DNA of 64,000 nt from Marinobacter persicus (GTDB lineage Bacteria > Pseudomonadota > Gammaproteobacteria > Pseudomonadales > Oleiphilaceae), in contig NZ_FOSC01000003.1 in assembly GCF_900114155.1 (NCBI RefSeq), positions 1 through 64,000 on the forward strand, in the 5' to 3' direction. Every line of letters starts with the position of its first letter. The stretch's first letter is position 1. The notes below the pieces were generated by a model, which saw nothing but the letters and a program-made list of their open reading frames with translations, was not told the DNA's origin and made no database searches. The position numbers and the translations under genes are program-made. Below, piece by piece: positions 52,184-63,900 of this stretch.

Positions 52184-53606
52184 GGCAGTTGGTACCGTTT
52201 ATGGTTATTATACTAATCCAGTAGGGGTTGCCCCTTTAGTCAATAATGTTTCTGAGGGCGATGCGAAAGATATAGCAATTAGTAGTCTTCAAGCAGCTGG
52301 CGGTGTTTGGGAAATGCTTGGAAAGAAATTGCCTTCGATTAATCTGGCTGGAAGATCCCATCCAATTGCCGCAGTCGGTTTAGGGGCTGTTGGATTGGGG
52401 AACGATATCGATAAGATGACTGAATATTATCAAAAAAATGATGGAGAAGTATTAGATACTCATATATATTCTGCTTCCTCAAATCTCTCCTCTATAGCGA
52501 GTGCGCTGGCATTGAGCGGTGCCTTTGCGGCTTCTTCACCAGCTTTGTTGGTCGGAGCGGGCTTACTAGCGGTTGGAAGTGCTGCCATGACAGTGATGTC
52601 TATGAGGGAGGGCAGTACAATTGATGTTGATTCATTGATGGAAGGTTTTAAGGAAAATTTCAATAATATTATAGATGCAGGTGGTGATAAAGTAAGTGAT
52701 GCATTTCAGGAAATAGATGACTTTTTTTCTGACAGGTTCTCAGATCTTCGTGATTTTGGAGATTGGCTCAAAGAGACAGCTCAAGATGCCTTTGCCAAGT
52801 TAATGGAAGAGATTGAAGATGGCTTTGAATCCATTGGTGATAAAGTTAACGATCTATATAATGATGCCCGCAATTGGATCCAACGCAGCGACCCTCTAAC
52901 CCTTGATCTCGATGGCGACGGCCTCGAAACCACCGGCATCGATCCCACCAACCCCATCCTCTTCGACCACGACGGCGATGGCACGGCGAATGCCACCGGC
53001 TGGGTCAAGCCTGATGACGGCTATCTGGTTCTTGACCGCAATGAAAACGGTCTCATCGACAACGGCACCGAGCTCTTTGGCGACTCCACACCACTGCTGG
53101 ACGAAAACGGAGAAATAGTTGGTCAAGCCGCCGACGGCTTCGCTGCTCTCGCTGCAGAAGACACCAACGGCGACGGCATTGTCGATGCCAATGACGCTAA
53201 CTGGGACAAGCTGCGTGTCTGGCAGGATTTGAACTCGGATGGCAAGACCGACGAAGGTGAACTCAAAACATTGGAAGAACTCGGCATCGCCGGTTTTCAC
53301 GTGGAGAAAGAGGAGAATAGCCAGATTCTCTCCAACGGCAACGCCATTGCCGACCTCGGATCCTATATCAAGACGGATGGTTCCGAGGGGGCTCTGGGTG
53401 AAGTTACCGGCAACATGGCGGACATCGACCTGGCCGACAATCCCTTCTATCGCGAATTTGACGATTCCATCCCCTTGACGGAGCAAGCCGAAGCGCTTCC
53501 GAATATGCAGGGCACCGATAATATGTGCAAGTTGGCGAGTACCTATGCCCTGAAGAACTGGAATATTTCTGGCGAAGAGGCTTCTTCACGGAGGGTGGCT
53601 GCATGA
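52164..53606 (+). CDS. Orphan EF-hand module protein: truncated relative of the RTX protein
   Basis: This 480-residue protein has a unique N-terminal module (1-235) with a Gly/Ala-rich hydrophobic hairpin (about 106-147, ASALALSGAFAASSPALLVG), helical charged segments and an NDARNWIQRSDPLTLDLDGD junction. It then has a calcium-binding EF-hand-like domain (DHDGDGTAN, DRNENGLIDNG, DTNGDGIVDAND, DLNSDGKTDEGE) about 245-450. That domain is nearly identical to the one in the giant RTX protein. After the shared LPNMQG it continues with 31 unrelated residues and stops; RTX repeats and a C-terminal secretion signal are absent. The next gene starts on the same ATGA. Function unknown; toxin module is an inference. 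Confidence 0.65.
   Translation: MEKSTIEAVGTVYGYYTNPVGVAPLVNNVSEGDAKDIAISSLQAAGGVWEMLGKKLPSINLAGRSHPIAAVGLGAVGLGNDIDKMTEYYQKNDGEVLDTHIYSASSNLSSIASALALSGAFAASSPALLVGAGLLAVGSAAMTVMSMREGSTIDVDSLMEGFKENFNNIIDAGGDKVSDAFQEIDDFFSDRFSDLRDFGDWLKETAQDAFAKLMEEIEDGFESIGDKVNDLYNDARNWIQRSDPLTLDLDGDGLETTGIDPTNPILFDHDGDGTANATGWVKPDDGYLVLDRNENGLIDNGTELFGDSTPLLDENGEIVGQAADGFAALAAEDTNGDGIVDANDANWDKLRVWQDLNSDGKTDEGELKTLEELGIAGFHVEKEENSQILSNGNAIADLGSYIKTDGSEGALGEVTGNMADIDLADNPFYREFDDSIPLTEQAEALPNMQGTDNMCKLASTYALKNWNISGEEASSRRVAA
52864..53512 (+). repeat. Copy 1 of the duplicated EF-hand segment
   Basis: This 649-base segment aligns without an indel to 55586-56234 (offset 2722). By hand I count about 40 mismatches, mostly in third codon positions, and the last 180 bases have only one. 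Sequence on either side is unrelated. The pattern suggests a duplication kept under selection or recent gene conversion at the 3' end. Confidence 0.9.
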
Positions 53607-54202
53607 GGATTAAAAAAGAGAATATGTTTCCAGTTTTCTATTCGAAAATGGGGAGAACTCTTACAAAAAAAGAACGCAAGAAAGAGTGGGTGGCAGTGCT
53701 CGTCCTAATTATTGGATTCATGTTTGTTGCTATTGCGACATACACATTGCCTGATGATGTCTTAACTAGAAATCCCACTATTGGAAACATAATAAATATC
53801 CTATCGAATTACGTGCCTAGTATTGGTCGTTTTGGGAGAATGTCCGAATTCCCTGAGGTGGCGCAAGCCATTTATGCTGCAGAGCTGATGTGCGTCCCAT
53901 TTCTGATTATCTGGATGCTCAAGTCGTTTGGGTTTGAGGTCGCCAGTATGCCAGCGGCGAGGTGGAGAGTGTTACTGGCACTTCCATTTTTTGCGGCAAT
54001 GATATGGAGTGCATTGGTCTATTTCCCCGGATCGTCAGACGGAACAGCGCCCTCGTCGAAAATTAGTCGTACTCTTTTGGAATCCCGGTTAGGGTTTGCT
54101 TTTTGGAGTGTGGTTATGACTGTTGCTCTTGCTGGCTTCATGTCGTTGTTGTATGCCTGGGCCAAGGCGGTTCCTAAGGTTTTTAACAAGTACCAACACT
54201 GA
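53603..54202 (+). CDS. Four-helix membrane protein, candidate immunity protein
   Basis: This 199-residue protein starts on the ATG overlapping the orphan's TGA (ATGA), with a GGAGGG site upstream, so expression is coupled. It shows about four hydrophobic helices (EWVAVLVLIIGFMFVAIATY; ELMCVPFLIIWMLKSFGFEV; WRVLLALPFFAAMIWSALVY; FAFWSVVMTVALAGFMSLLY) and a basic N-terminus. I recognise no family. Its size and topology are like the inner-membrane immunity proteins of pore-forming colicins. The link is inferred from position and layout only. Confidence 0.55.
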   Translation: MRIKKENMFPVFYSKMGRTLTKKERKKEWVAVLVLIIGFMFVAIATYTLPDDVLTRNPTIGNIINILSNYVPSIGRFGRMSEFPEVAQAIYAAELMCVPFLIIWMLKSFGFEVASMPAARWRVLLALPFFAAMIWSALVYFPGSSDGTAPSSKISRTLLESRLGFAFWSVVMTVALAGFMSLLYAWAKAVPKVFNKYQH

Positions 54203-54412
54203 ATGAATCGGTTTAGCCGTGGCCGGTCTCGGCTCTTACTGTTGCTCTAATGGCAACGAAGGTATTCTGAGCGAAGTTGCCCATAATATGGTTTGTTTCA
54301 ATTTTGTTTCAAAACTTAAGAATAAGGCTGAGGTAGTTTTGGGGCACAACGTAGCATGGAAATATGGTGAGTTTTTTAGAGCTCGTGATTTTTAACTTTT
54401 CAAGGTGTGATA
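54203..54412 (+). other. AT-rich gap with a short open frame, possible gene remnant
   Basis: This 210-base gap contains one open frame (GTG at 54219 to TAA at 54393, 58 codons, reading AVAGLGSYCCSNGNEGI, then AEVVLGHNVAWKYGEFF). It has no obvious start signal and no family I recognise. It could be a decayed piece of an earlier module or noise. No terminator is evident; the last bases carry the ribosome-binding site of the next gene. Confidence 0.35.
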
Positions 54413-54937
54413 ATGCTAGGTTTGCGTAGCAGGATGGAAGTAAGAAAAAATGTTGCGCCATGCATAATAGTATGGATGTTGTGCGGTTTTTTGGTGGTAT
54501 TGATGCCGTCTTCAATTTTAGTTCTGAATGAAGAAGTTGATCTGCTAAGAAAGGCCTTGCCAGCAGCCGATTTTTATTATTATGAATCTGGTATGTTTGG
54601 ATCAGTAGTATTTTTACTTTTATATGAAGTTGTGTCGCTGCCAATACTGGTTTACTTTGTAGTTAAAAAAATATTTAAGTTTGGATCTGCGTTTTCTGGG
54701 CATGACTGTGTGGTTGCATTTTTGTTTCTGTTTTTATGCCCTATGGGGGTGTTTATGGCGGAAGGGTTGTGGGCAGATACAGGATTTAAATGGGGTCGTA
54801 TGTTTCTGGCATTAATCCAGTCCGGACCAATTGGGGTTTTAGTTTATTTTTATTTTTGGTTTGGGTGCTTTGCATATGGGGTTACAGTGATCCTAGTATG
54901 TATAGCAGCTAAGTGGCATGAGGTGAATTGTAAATAG
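54413..54937 (+). CDS. Four-helix membrane protein, candidate immunity protein
   Basis: This 174-residue protein has about four hydrophobic helices (APCIIVWMLCGFLVVLMPSS; SVVFLLLYEVVSLPILVYFV; CVVAFLFLFLCPMGVFMAEG; GVLVYFYFWFGCFAYGVTVI) with short loops and a basic N-terminus. It ends 11 nt before the start of the giant RTX gene and is preceded by an AAGG site. No family is recognised. As with the genes at 51626 and 53603, colicin-type immunity is the best guess by topology and position. Confidence 0.55.
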   Translation: MLGLRSRMEVRKNVAPCIIVWMLCGFLVVLMPSSILVLNEEVDLLRKALPAADFYYYESGMFGSVVFLLLYEVVSLPILVYFVVKKIFKFGSAFSGHDCVVAFLFLFLCPMGVFMAEGLWADTGFKWGRMFLALIQSGPIGVLVYFYFWFGCFAYGVTVILVCIAAKWHEVNCK

Positions 54938-54948
54938 GAGAGAATGGA

Positions 54949-57900
54949 ATGAGCTCTGAAACTGATAAGGAATTCTGGGGCGAATATAATGATTATTGGA
55001 ATACTTTTACAGGTACCCTGGCGAGTAGTGCCAGTCACATGGCGGATTTGGAAGCGGCCGGAGCCTTGGATGATGCCACAATCTTGGCATCTGAAGCTGA
55101 TAAGCTTGCCGAGAAGTATGAGTATTATTCTCAGCGATCAAAGGAAATTGCCGGGAAGGCAGTCGACCTAAACAACCCTGCTGCTAAAAGCGCTAGACAG
55201 GCGATGGACTCCATATCAGATGCGATGGCTGATCATGCAGGTCAAATCCGCACGGAAGGATTGCAAGCATATGGAGACAGCCATCAAGCAATGATGCGCT
55301 CTGCGTCAAAGATTCTTCAGAAGGGGGTGGCTGAAGTTATTGGGGGAGTGGGGGATGCTGCGGAGGTCGTTATTAAAGCAGAAAGCGGTGACTACTATGG
55401 GGCCGCAGCTTCTTATGTTGGAGCGGTAGCAGGCGCTGCAGTTATTGCATTCGCTGCAACTATTACCTGGCCTGCGATTGCAGGCTCAATAATATTGGGC
55501 TCTCTCACTGGTTGGGCATATGATAAGATTTTTAGTTGGTTAGACCCGCTAGGCATAAATAACGATACAAACAGTGGCTTTTTAAATGCCCGAAACTGGA
55601 TCCAACGTAGCGACCCTCTAACTCTGGATCTCGATGGCGACGGCCTCGAAACCACCGGCATCGATCCCACCAACCCCATCCTCTTCGACCACGACGGTGA
55701 CGGCACGGCGAATGCCACCGGCTGGGTCAAGCCTGACGATGGCTATCTGGTTCTTGACCGCAATGAAAACGGCCTCATCGACAACGGCACCGAGCTCTTC
55801 GGCGACTCCACACCGCTGCTGGACGAAAACGGCGAAGTGGTTGGGCAGGCTGCCGACGGCTTTGCCGCCCTGGCCGCCGAGGACACCAACGGCGACGGCA
55901 TCGTCGACGCCAATGACGCCAACTGGGACAAGCTGCGTGTCTGGCAGGATTTGAACTCGGATGGTAAGACCGACGAAGGTGAACTCAAAACATTGGAAGA
56001 GCTGGGCATCGCCGGTTTCCATGTGGCAAAGGAGGAGAATAACCAGGTTCTTGCCAACGGCAACGCCATTGCCGACCTCGGATCCTATATCAAGACGGAT
56101 GGTTCCGAGGGGGCTCTGGGTGAAGTTACCGGCAACATGGCGGACATCGACCTGGCCGACAATCCCTTCTATCGCGAATTTGACGATTCCATCCCCTTGA
56201 CGGAGCAAGCCGAAACGCTTCCGAATATGCAGGGTTCCGGTCACCTGCGGGACCTCCAGGAGGCCTCAAGTCTTTCTCCCGCACTGGCCGCCGCAGTCGA
56301 AAGGTATGCGCAAGGTGCGACCAAGAGTCAGCAATTGGCTCAACTGGATAGCCTGATCGAACAGTGGGCGGCTACCTCCTCTGGTGCAACCAGCATCGAG
56401 AAGGCGGATGACCAGGGGTACGACCTTAACTACTTGGTTCCCGGGTTGAGCCGTTCCATGCTCAAAAACCAGGTAAGTAGCCGCTGGTCTTCGCAAGATG
56501 ATGGCGGTGGCAGCTCGCTTGAATCCTCGCGCTTTAGTGAAGAATACCAGGAACGCCTTGATGCATTGCTTGCAGAACAGGCGCGTGTAACGAAACTGGT
56601 CGGACTGCTTGAGCAGTTCAATGGGATGACCTTTGTGGACATCGAGCCGGACGGTGTTCGGACGGGGGCGGATCAGTTTATTGCCAGGTCAAGCAATTCG
56701 TCTGGACCTGATGGTGTGTCGGTGCGCCGGGTTTATGGTGCAACCCAGGCTGTGTATGTACCGTTATCCAGTGCCCAGATCGCCTTTCTCGAGCAGGCAT
56801 ACGAGAGCTTGCGCTCATCGGTTTATGACGGCCTGCTGCTGCAGACCCGCCTCAAACCCTACATGGATGCCATTAATCTTGGCATGAACGATGCCGGGCT
56901 GGCCTTCGATTTCAGTAACGTCACGGCCGCTCTGGAGTCGCGTTTTGAGGAAACGCCGAGTGAAGCAGTACGCGACCTGCTTGATTTGCAGCGCATGGCC
57001 GGCAGTAACCTTACCGGCATGGGCTGGGACGGCCTGGATACGCTCTACCGTTGGCTCGAGACTGATGGCGACAACCCCAGCATACAGACAGCACTGGCCG
57101 AGTTTGGTTACGGCAATATAGAGACCGATGGTACGGGTAGCCATGCCTCCGAAATCGTAACCGGCGATGTGGCCGGAGATACTCTTTCCGGTGGTAAGGG
57201 CAACGACCTGGTGTTGGGCAGCGAGGGGGATGACAGCCTGAATGGCGGCAGCGGCAACGACACCCTCTATGGCGGTGCCGGTAACGACACCTACCGCTTC
57301 AACCCGGGCGACGGCGCCGACACTATCATCGAAACCCACGGCGACACCGGCGAGGACGCGCTCGAATTTGGCGCCGGCATCCGCGCCGGGGACCTGGACA
57401 TCTCGGCCGAAGACGACGCCCTGGTCTTTTCCCGCTACGGCAGCGGCGACCGCGTTGCCATCGCCAACTGGTTCGGCAGCCTGGCTGACGAGAAGCACCG
57501 ACTGGATGCCGTTCGTTTTGCCGATGGGCGTGAACTCGACCTCGATACCTTGCAGGTGGGCTCCTCGGGCGACGACACCCTGGAGGGCACGGAGACCAAC
57601 GACATCCTCGCCGGCGGCGCGGGCAACGACACCCTTTACGGCCACGACGGCAACGACTGGCTGGACGGCGGCAGCGGCGCCGACACGCTGGTGGGCGGCG
57701 CGGGCGACGACACCTATGTGGTCGATGATGCCGGCGATACCGTGGTCGAGGAGGCGGATGGCGGTATCGACACCGTCGAGGCGCGGGTCTCTGCCACGCT
57801 GACCGACAATGTCGAGAACCTCACCCTACTGGGCGATGCGAACACCAGCGGCACCGGCAACGAACTGGACAACGTCATCACCGGCAATAGCGGTGACAAC

Positions 57901-60900
57901 GCCCTGGATGGCGCCGACGGCGCCGACACCCTTTTCGGATACGGCGACGACGACACGCTCCTCGGCGGCGAAGGGGCCGATACTCTGGATGGCGGCAGCG
58001 GGAACGACCTGCTCGACGGCGGCGCAGGGGCTGATCTAATGGCCGGTGGCCAAGGCGATGACACGTATGTGGTCGACAGCCTAGACGATGTGGTGACGGA
58101 AGCGGCCGGCGAAGGCCGCGACACCGTGCAGACCCACCTCGACTACACCCTCGGCGACAACCTGGAAGACCTCACCCTGACCGGCGAGGAGGGCGTGAGC
58201 GGAACGGGCAATGCCCGCGACAATACCCTGACCGGCAACAGTGCCGATAACACCCTGCAAGGGCTCGCCGGCTACGACCGCCTGGACGGCGGTGCTGGGG
58301 CCGATACGATGCTTGGCGGCAGCGGCAACGACACCTACGTGGTGGAAAGCGAGGGGGATGTGGTGCAGGAGAATGCTAGCGAGGGGACCGACACGGTCGA
58401 GTCGGCCATCGCCTACACCCTGACCGACCATGTCGAAAACCTCACGCTTACCGGTGAGGCCGACATCGACGGCACCGGTAATGAACTCGACAACTCGCTC
58501 ATCGGCAACACCGGCGCCAACACCCTGTACGGCCTGGAGGGCGACGATTGGCTCGACGGCGGCACGGGCGCCGACACCCTCATCGGCGGCACCGGCAATG
58601 ATACTTATGTGGTGGACGATGCCGGGGACCGCGTGGTGGAGCATGACGGCGAAGGCACTGACACGGTGCGCTCCAGCCGGACCTACACGCTGGGCGAAAA
58701 CCTGGAAAACCTGACGCTCACCGGGCACGGCGCTATCGACGGCACCGGCAACGAACTGGACAACGTCATCACCGGCAACAGCGGCAGCAACACGCTCGAT
58801 GGTGGCGCCGGTGCCGACGTCATGTCGGGCGGCGGCGGCAATGATACCTACATCCTGGATGACGCCGCCGACAGCGTGGTCGAGGCTGCGGGCCAGGGCA
58901 TCGATACCGTGGTCAGCCCGTTTGACTATACGTTGGGCGATAACGTCGAGAACCTAACTCTCACCGGCAAGTCGATCACCGGCACAGGCAACACCCTGGA
59001 CAATACTCTCACCGGTACCGATGCCGACAACACCCTGCACGGCCTGGAAGGCGATGACACCCTTGATGGCGGAGCCGGCGCCGACACACTGGTGGGTGGC
59101 CGCGGCAATGACAAGTATGTGGTGGACCTGGCGGAGGACACGGTTATCGAGGCCGCTGGCGAGGGTACCGATACCGTGCGGAGCAGCGTCACCTGGGCAT
59201 TGGGCGAGAACCTGGAGAACCTCACACTCACCGGCGGCGATGCGATTGACGGGACCGGCAACGAACTCGACAACACCATCAAGGGCAACAGCGCGGATAA
59301 CACCCTGCATGGCCTGGAGGGAGACGATACCCTCGACGGCGGGACAGGCGCTGACACGATGGTTGGCGGCAGCGGCAATGATACCTATGTGGTCGATGAC
59401 AGCGGCGATACGGTGGTCGAGGCCGAGGGGGAAGGTGTCGATACAGTGAAGTCCAGCGTCGGTTACACCCTGACCGACAACGTGGAGAACCTGACCTTGA
59501 CCGGGTCCGCGGCGATCGAGGGCGCGGGTAACGATCTGGATAACGTGATCAAGGGTAACAGCGGGGCCAATGTGCTCGAAGGTTTCGCCGGCGACGACGT
59601 GCTCGATGGTGGTGCAGGCGCCGATACCCTGGCTGGTGGCGAGGGCGACGACACCTATTTCGTGGACAGCACCGGTGACACGGTCGTCGAGAATACCGAC
59701 GAGGGCTACGATCGGGTGTTCGCCAGCGCCAGCCACACCATGGGCGCGAACGTCGAGGAGCTGACCCTGACCGGTTCGGGGAACATCGACGGCAGTGGCA
59801 ACGCCCTGGACAACACCATCACCGGTAATGCCGGTGACAATCGTTTGGACGGCGGCGCGGGTGCCGACACCATGACTGGCGGTGCTGGTAACGACACCTA
59901 TGTGGTCGATGATGCCGGGGATGTGGTGACCGAGGCGGCCTATGAAGGGTTCGACACGGTCGAGGCTTCCATCGACTACACCCTCGGCGACTACGTGGAG
60001 AACCTGAGGCTGACGGGGGAGGTGGGACTCACCGGCAATGGCAACAGCCTGAACAACGTGCTGCGCGCCAACAACGGCGATAGCACCCTGCACGGCATGG
60101 CCGGCAATGACACTCTGCTCGGCAATGGCGGTGCTGACTATTTGGATGGTGGCGGTGGTGCCGACGGCATGGCTGGTGGTGCCGGTGATGATCGTTACCT
60201 GGTCGATGATGCCAACGATCAGGTGGTGGAAGTGGCGGGCGAGGGCCATGATACGGTTGCGGCTTCTCTCAGCTACTCGCTGGCTGATCATGTGGAAGAT
60301 CTTGAGCTTTTGGGCAGCGAGGCGATCGACGGAACCGGCAATTCCCTCGACAACACCATAACCGGCAACAGCGCCGCAAACCGCATCGCCGGCGGCGCCG
60401 GGGCTGACACGATGAGCGGTGGTGCGGGGGATGATACCTACGTAGTGGACGATGCCGGCGACACGGTTGTCGAGGCTGCGGGCGAGGGCGTCGATACCGT
60501 AGAAGCAGGGATCAGCCACACCCTGGCGGACAATGTCGAGAATTTGGTGCTGACCGGTTCGGCCGATCTGGACGGAACCGGGAACACCTTGAATAATACC
60601 CTCACCGGTAATGCCGGCAACAACACGCTCGACGGCGACGCCGGGGTCGACACGCTGACTGGTGGGGCAGGCGACGATACCTACGTAGTGGACAACAGCG
60701 CCGATGCCATTGTCGAGAATGCCGAGGAAGGGGTCGATACGGTCATGGCCTCGGCAGACTACGCCCTCTCCGACAACATCGAAAACCTAGCCCTGACCGG
60801 TGATGCCGATCTTAGCGGTACCGGTAATGCGCTGGACAACGTCATCACCTCGAACGACGGGATCAACGTGCTGGCGGGTGGTGCCGGGAACGACACCTAC

Positions 60901-63900
60901 ATCGTCAACCACACCGAGGACAGCGTGGTGGAGCAGGCGGGGGAAGGCACAGACACGGTGCTCTCCTCGGCCACCTACACCCTCTCCGATAACGTCGAGA
61001 ATCTCACCCTGACCGGTGAGGCCGATATCGACGGCACCGGTAACGGGCTCGATAATACAATCCTCGGCAATAGCGGCGCCAACACTATCGATGGCGGGGG
61101 CGGCGCCGACAGCATGGCCGGTGGTGCGGGCGACGACACCTATATCGTCGATCATGCCGGCGACGAGGTGAGCGAGGCCGCGGGCGAAGGAACCGATATC
61201 GTCTATGCCTCGGTCAGCCATACCCTTTCCGGCAACGTGGAGAACCTGACCCTGACCGGCGAGGCCGATATCAACGGCACCGGTAACAATCTCGACAACA
61301 TCATCCTGGGTAATACCGGTAATAATCTGCTCAACGGTGGTTCCGGCAATGACCGGATCGAGGGCGGTGCGGGGAATGACACCCTCAATGGCGGTACCGG
61401 CACCGATGCGATGGCAGGCGGCACCGGCGATGATACCTACATCGTCGACAACGCCGGCGATCAGGTGAGTGAAATGGCCGGCGAAGGCGTTGACACTGTC
61501 AAGGCGAGTATCAGCTATACGCTGGGTGACAGTGTCGAGAATCTCACACTCACCGGCTACAACAGCATCAGTGGCACCGGTAACAGTCTCGACAACCTCA
61601 TCATCGGCAACAACGGCAGTAATACCCTGCGGGGCATGGCTGGGGACGATACGCTCATCGGCAATAACGGCAACGATACGCTTGATGGTGGAAACGGCGC
61701 CGATGCCATGAGCGGCGGCTACGGCAACGACACCTACATCGTTGACGATATCGGCGATGTGGTAACCGAAAGCGCCGGTCGGGGTACTGACACCGTAAAA
61801 GCCAGTATCGACTACACGCTTACGGATAACGTTGAAAGGTTGACGCTCACCGGCACCGAGAACCTCGATGGTACCGGCAACAGCCTGGGCAACATCATCA
61901 CCGGCAATACCGGTGACAACGTGCTCGATGGCAAAAGCGGCAACGACACCATCAATGCCGGCGACGGCAATGACATTCTGATCGGCGGTGACGGTAATGA
62001 CAGCCTGAATGGCCAGGCCGGCGATGACCAACTTTCCGGGGATGCCGGTAACGATACCCTGAACGGCGGCATCGGTGCCGATACGATGGCCGGCGGCACG
62101 GGCAACGACACCTATGTGGTGGATAACGACGGTGATGTCGTGACCGAGCAGGCAGGCGAAGGCACCGACCATGTGCGGTCGAGCATCACCTATACCCTGA
62201 CCGACAATGTCGAGAACCTGACGTTGGCCGGTAGTGCCAGCATCAACGGTACCGGGAATGAGCTTAACAACGTCATCAGGGGGAACAATGCCGACAACAT
62301 CCTCGATGGCCTCGATGGCAATGACACCCTCTACGGAAACAACGGGAACGACACGCTGCTCGGCGGCGACGACGACGACAAACTCTACGGCGGTAGCGGC
62401 AACGACGTGCTCGATGGCGGTGCCGGCAACGACGTCCTGAACGGCGGTACCGGCGCCGATGCGATGGCAGGCGGCAGCGGCGATGATACCTACATCGTCG
62501 ACAACGCCGGCGATCAGGTAACCGAGCTGGCCGGAGAGGGGGTTGACCTAGTCCAATCCAGCGTCAGCTACACCCTGAGCGACAACGTGGAGAACCTCAC
62601 CCTCACCGGCTACAGCAGCATCAGCGGCACCGGCAACGACCTCGACAACGTCATTACCGGCAACAGAGGCAGCAACACCCTGCGTGGCCTGGCCGGCGGC
62701 GATACCCTGGTCGGGAACAACGGCAACGACACCCTGGACGGCGGCACCGGTGCCGATGTCATGAGCGGCGGTTACGGTAACGACACTTATGTCGTGGACG
62801 ATGCCGGAGACGTGGTGACCGAAGGCGTCAATCGCGGGACGGATACGGTGCAGTCGAGTATCGACTACACCCTGACCGACAATGTCGAGAACCTGACCCT
62901 CACGGGCACTGAGGGCCTTCACGGCACCGGTAACACACTCAATAACGTGATCACCGGCAACAGCGGTGACAACGTACTGGATGGCAAGGCGGGCAACGAC
63001 ACCATTAACGCCGGTGACGGCAATGACACACTCATCGGTGGCGACGGCAGCGACAGCCTGACTGGCGGCGCGGGCAGCGATCAGCTCTTTGGCGGTGCCG
63101 GCAATGATACGCTCAATGGCGGTTCCGGGGCTGACGTCATGAGTGGTGGTACGGGGAATGATACCTATGTGGTGGATGATGCCGGGGACCTCGTGACCGA
63201 GCAGGCCGGCGAAGGTACCGATTATGTGCAGTCCAGCATCACCTACACCCTGACCGACAATGTCGAGAACTTGACCTTGACCGGCCTGGCCGATATCGAC
63301 GGCACCGGTAACGAGTTGGACAACGTCATCAACGGCAACAGCGGTGCCAACATCCTCAACGGGCAGGCCGGTGACGATGCCTTGAACGGCAATGCCGGCA
63401 ACGATGTACTGCTCTCCGGTGAGGGCAATGATACCCTCAATGGTGGCACTGGGGCTGACATCATGGTTGGTGGCAGCGGCGACGACACCTACATCGTCGA
63501 CAACGCCGGTGATCAGGTGAACGAGCTGGCTGGCGAAGGGGTCGATACGGTCCAGGCCGGTGTCAGTCATACCCTGAGCGGCAACGTCGAGAACCTCACC
63601 CTCACCGGGTCCAGCAGCATCAACGGCACCGGTAACGAGCTCGACAACATAATCACCGGCAACAGCGGCAGCAACACCCTACGTGGTTTGGGCGGTGACG
63701 ATACGCTTATCGGCAATAACGGTAACGACACCCTTGATGGTGGCAGCGGTGCCGACACCATGAGCGGGGGCTACGGCAACGACACCTATATCGTTGACGA
63801 TGCCGGCGATTTCGTTTCGGAAGGTGGCGGGGCTGGTACCGACACGGTGCAGGCCAGCATCGACTATGCGCTCACCGACAATGTCGAAAACCTGACCCTG

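Noticed and set aside
52164..53606. The orphan protein as a simple pseudogene fragment of the RTX gene
   Set aside because: Its frame is intact, it has a ribosome-binding site and overlapping neighbours on both ends, and the differences from the RTX copy are mostly synonymous.
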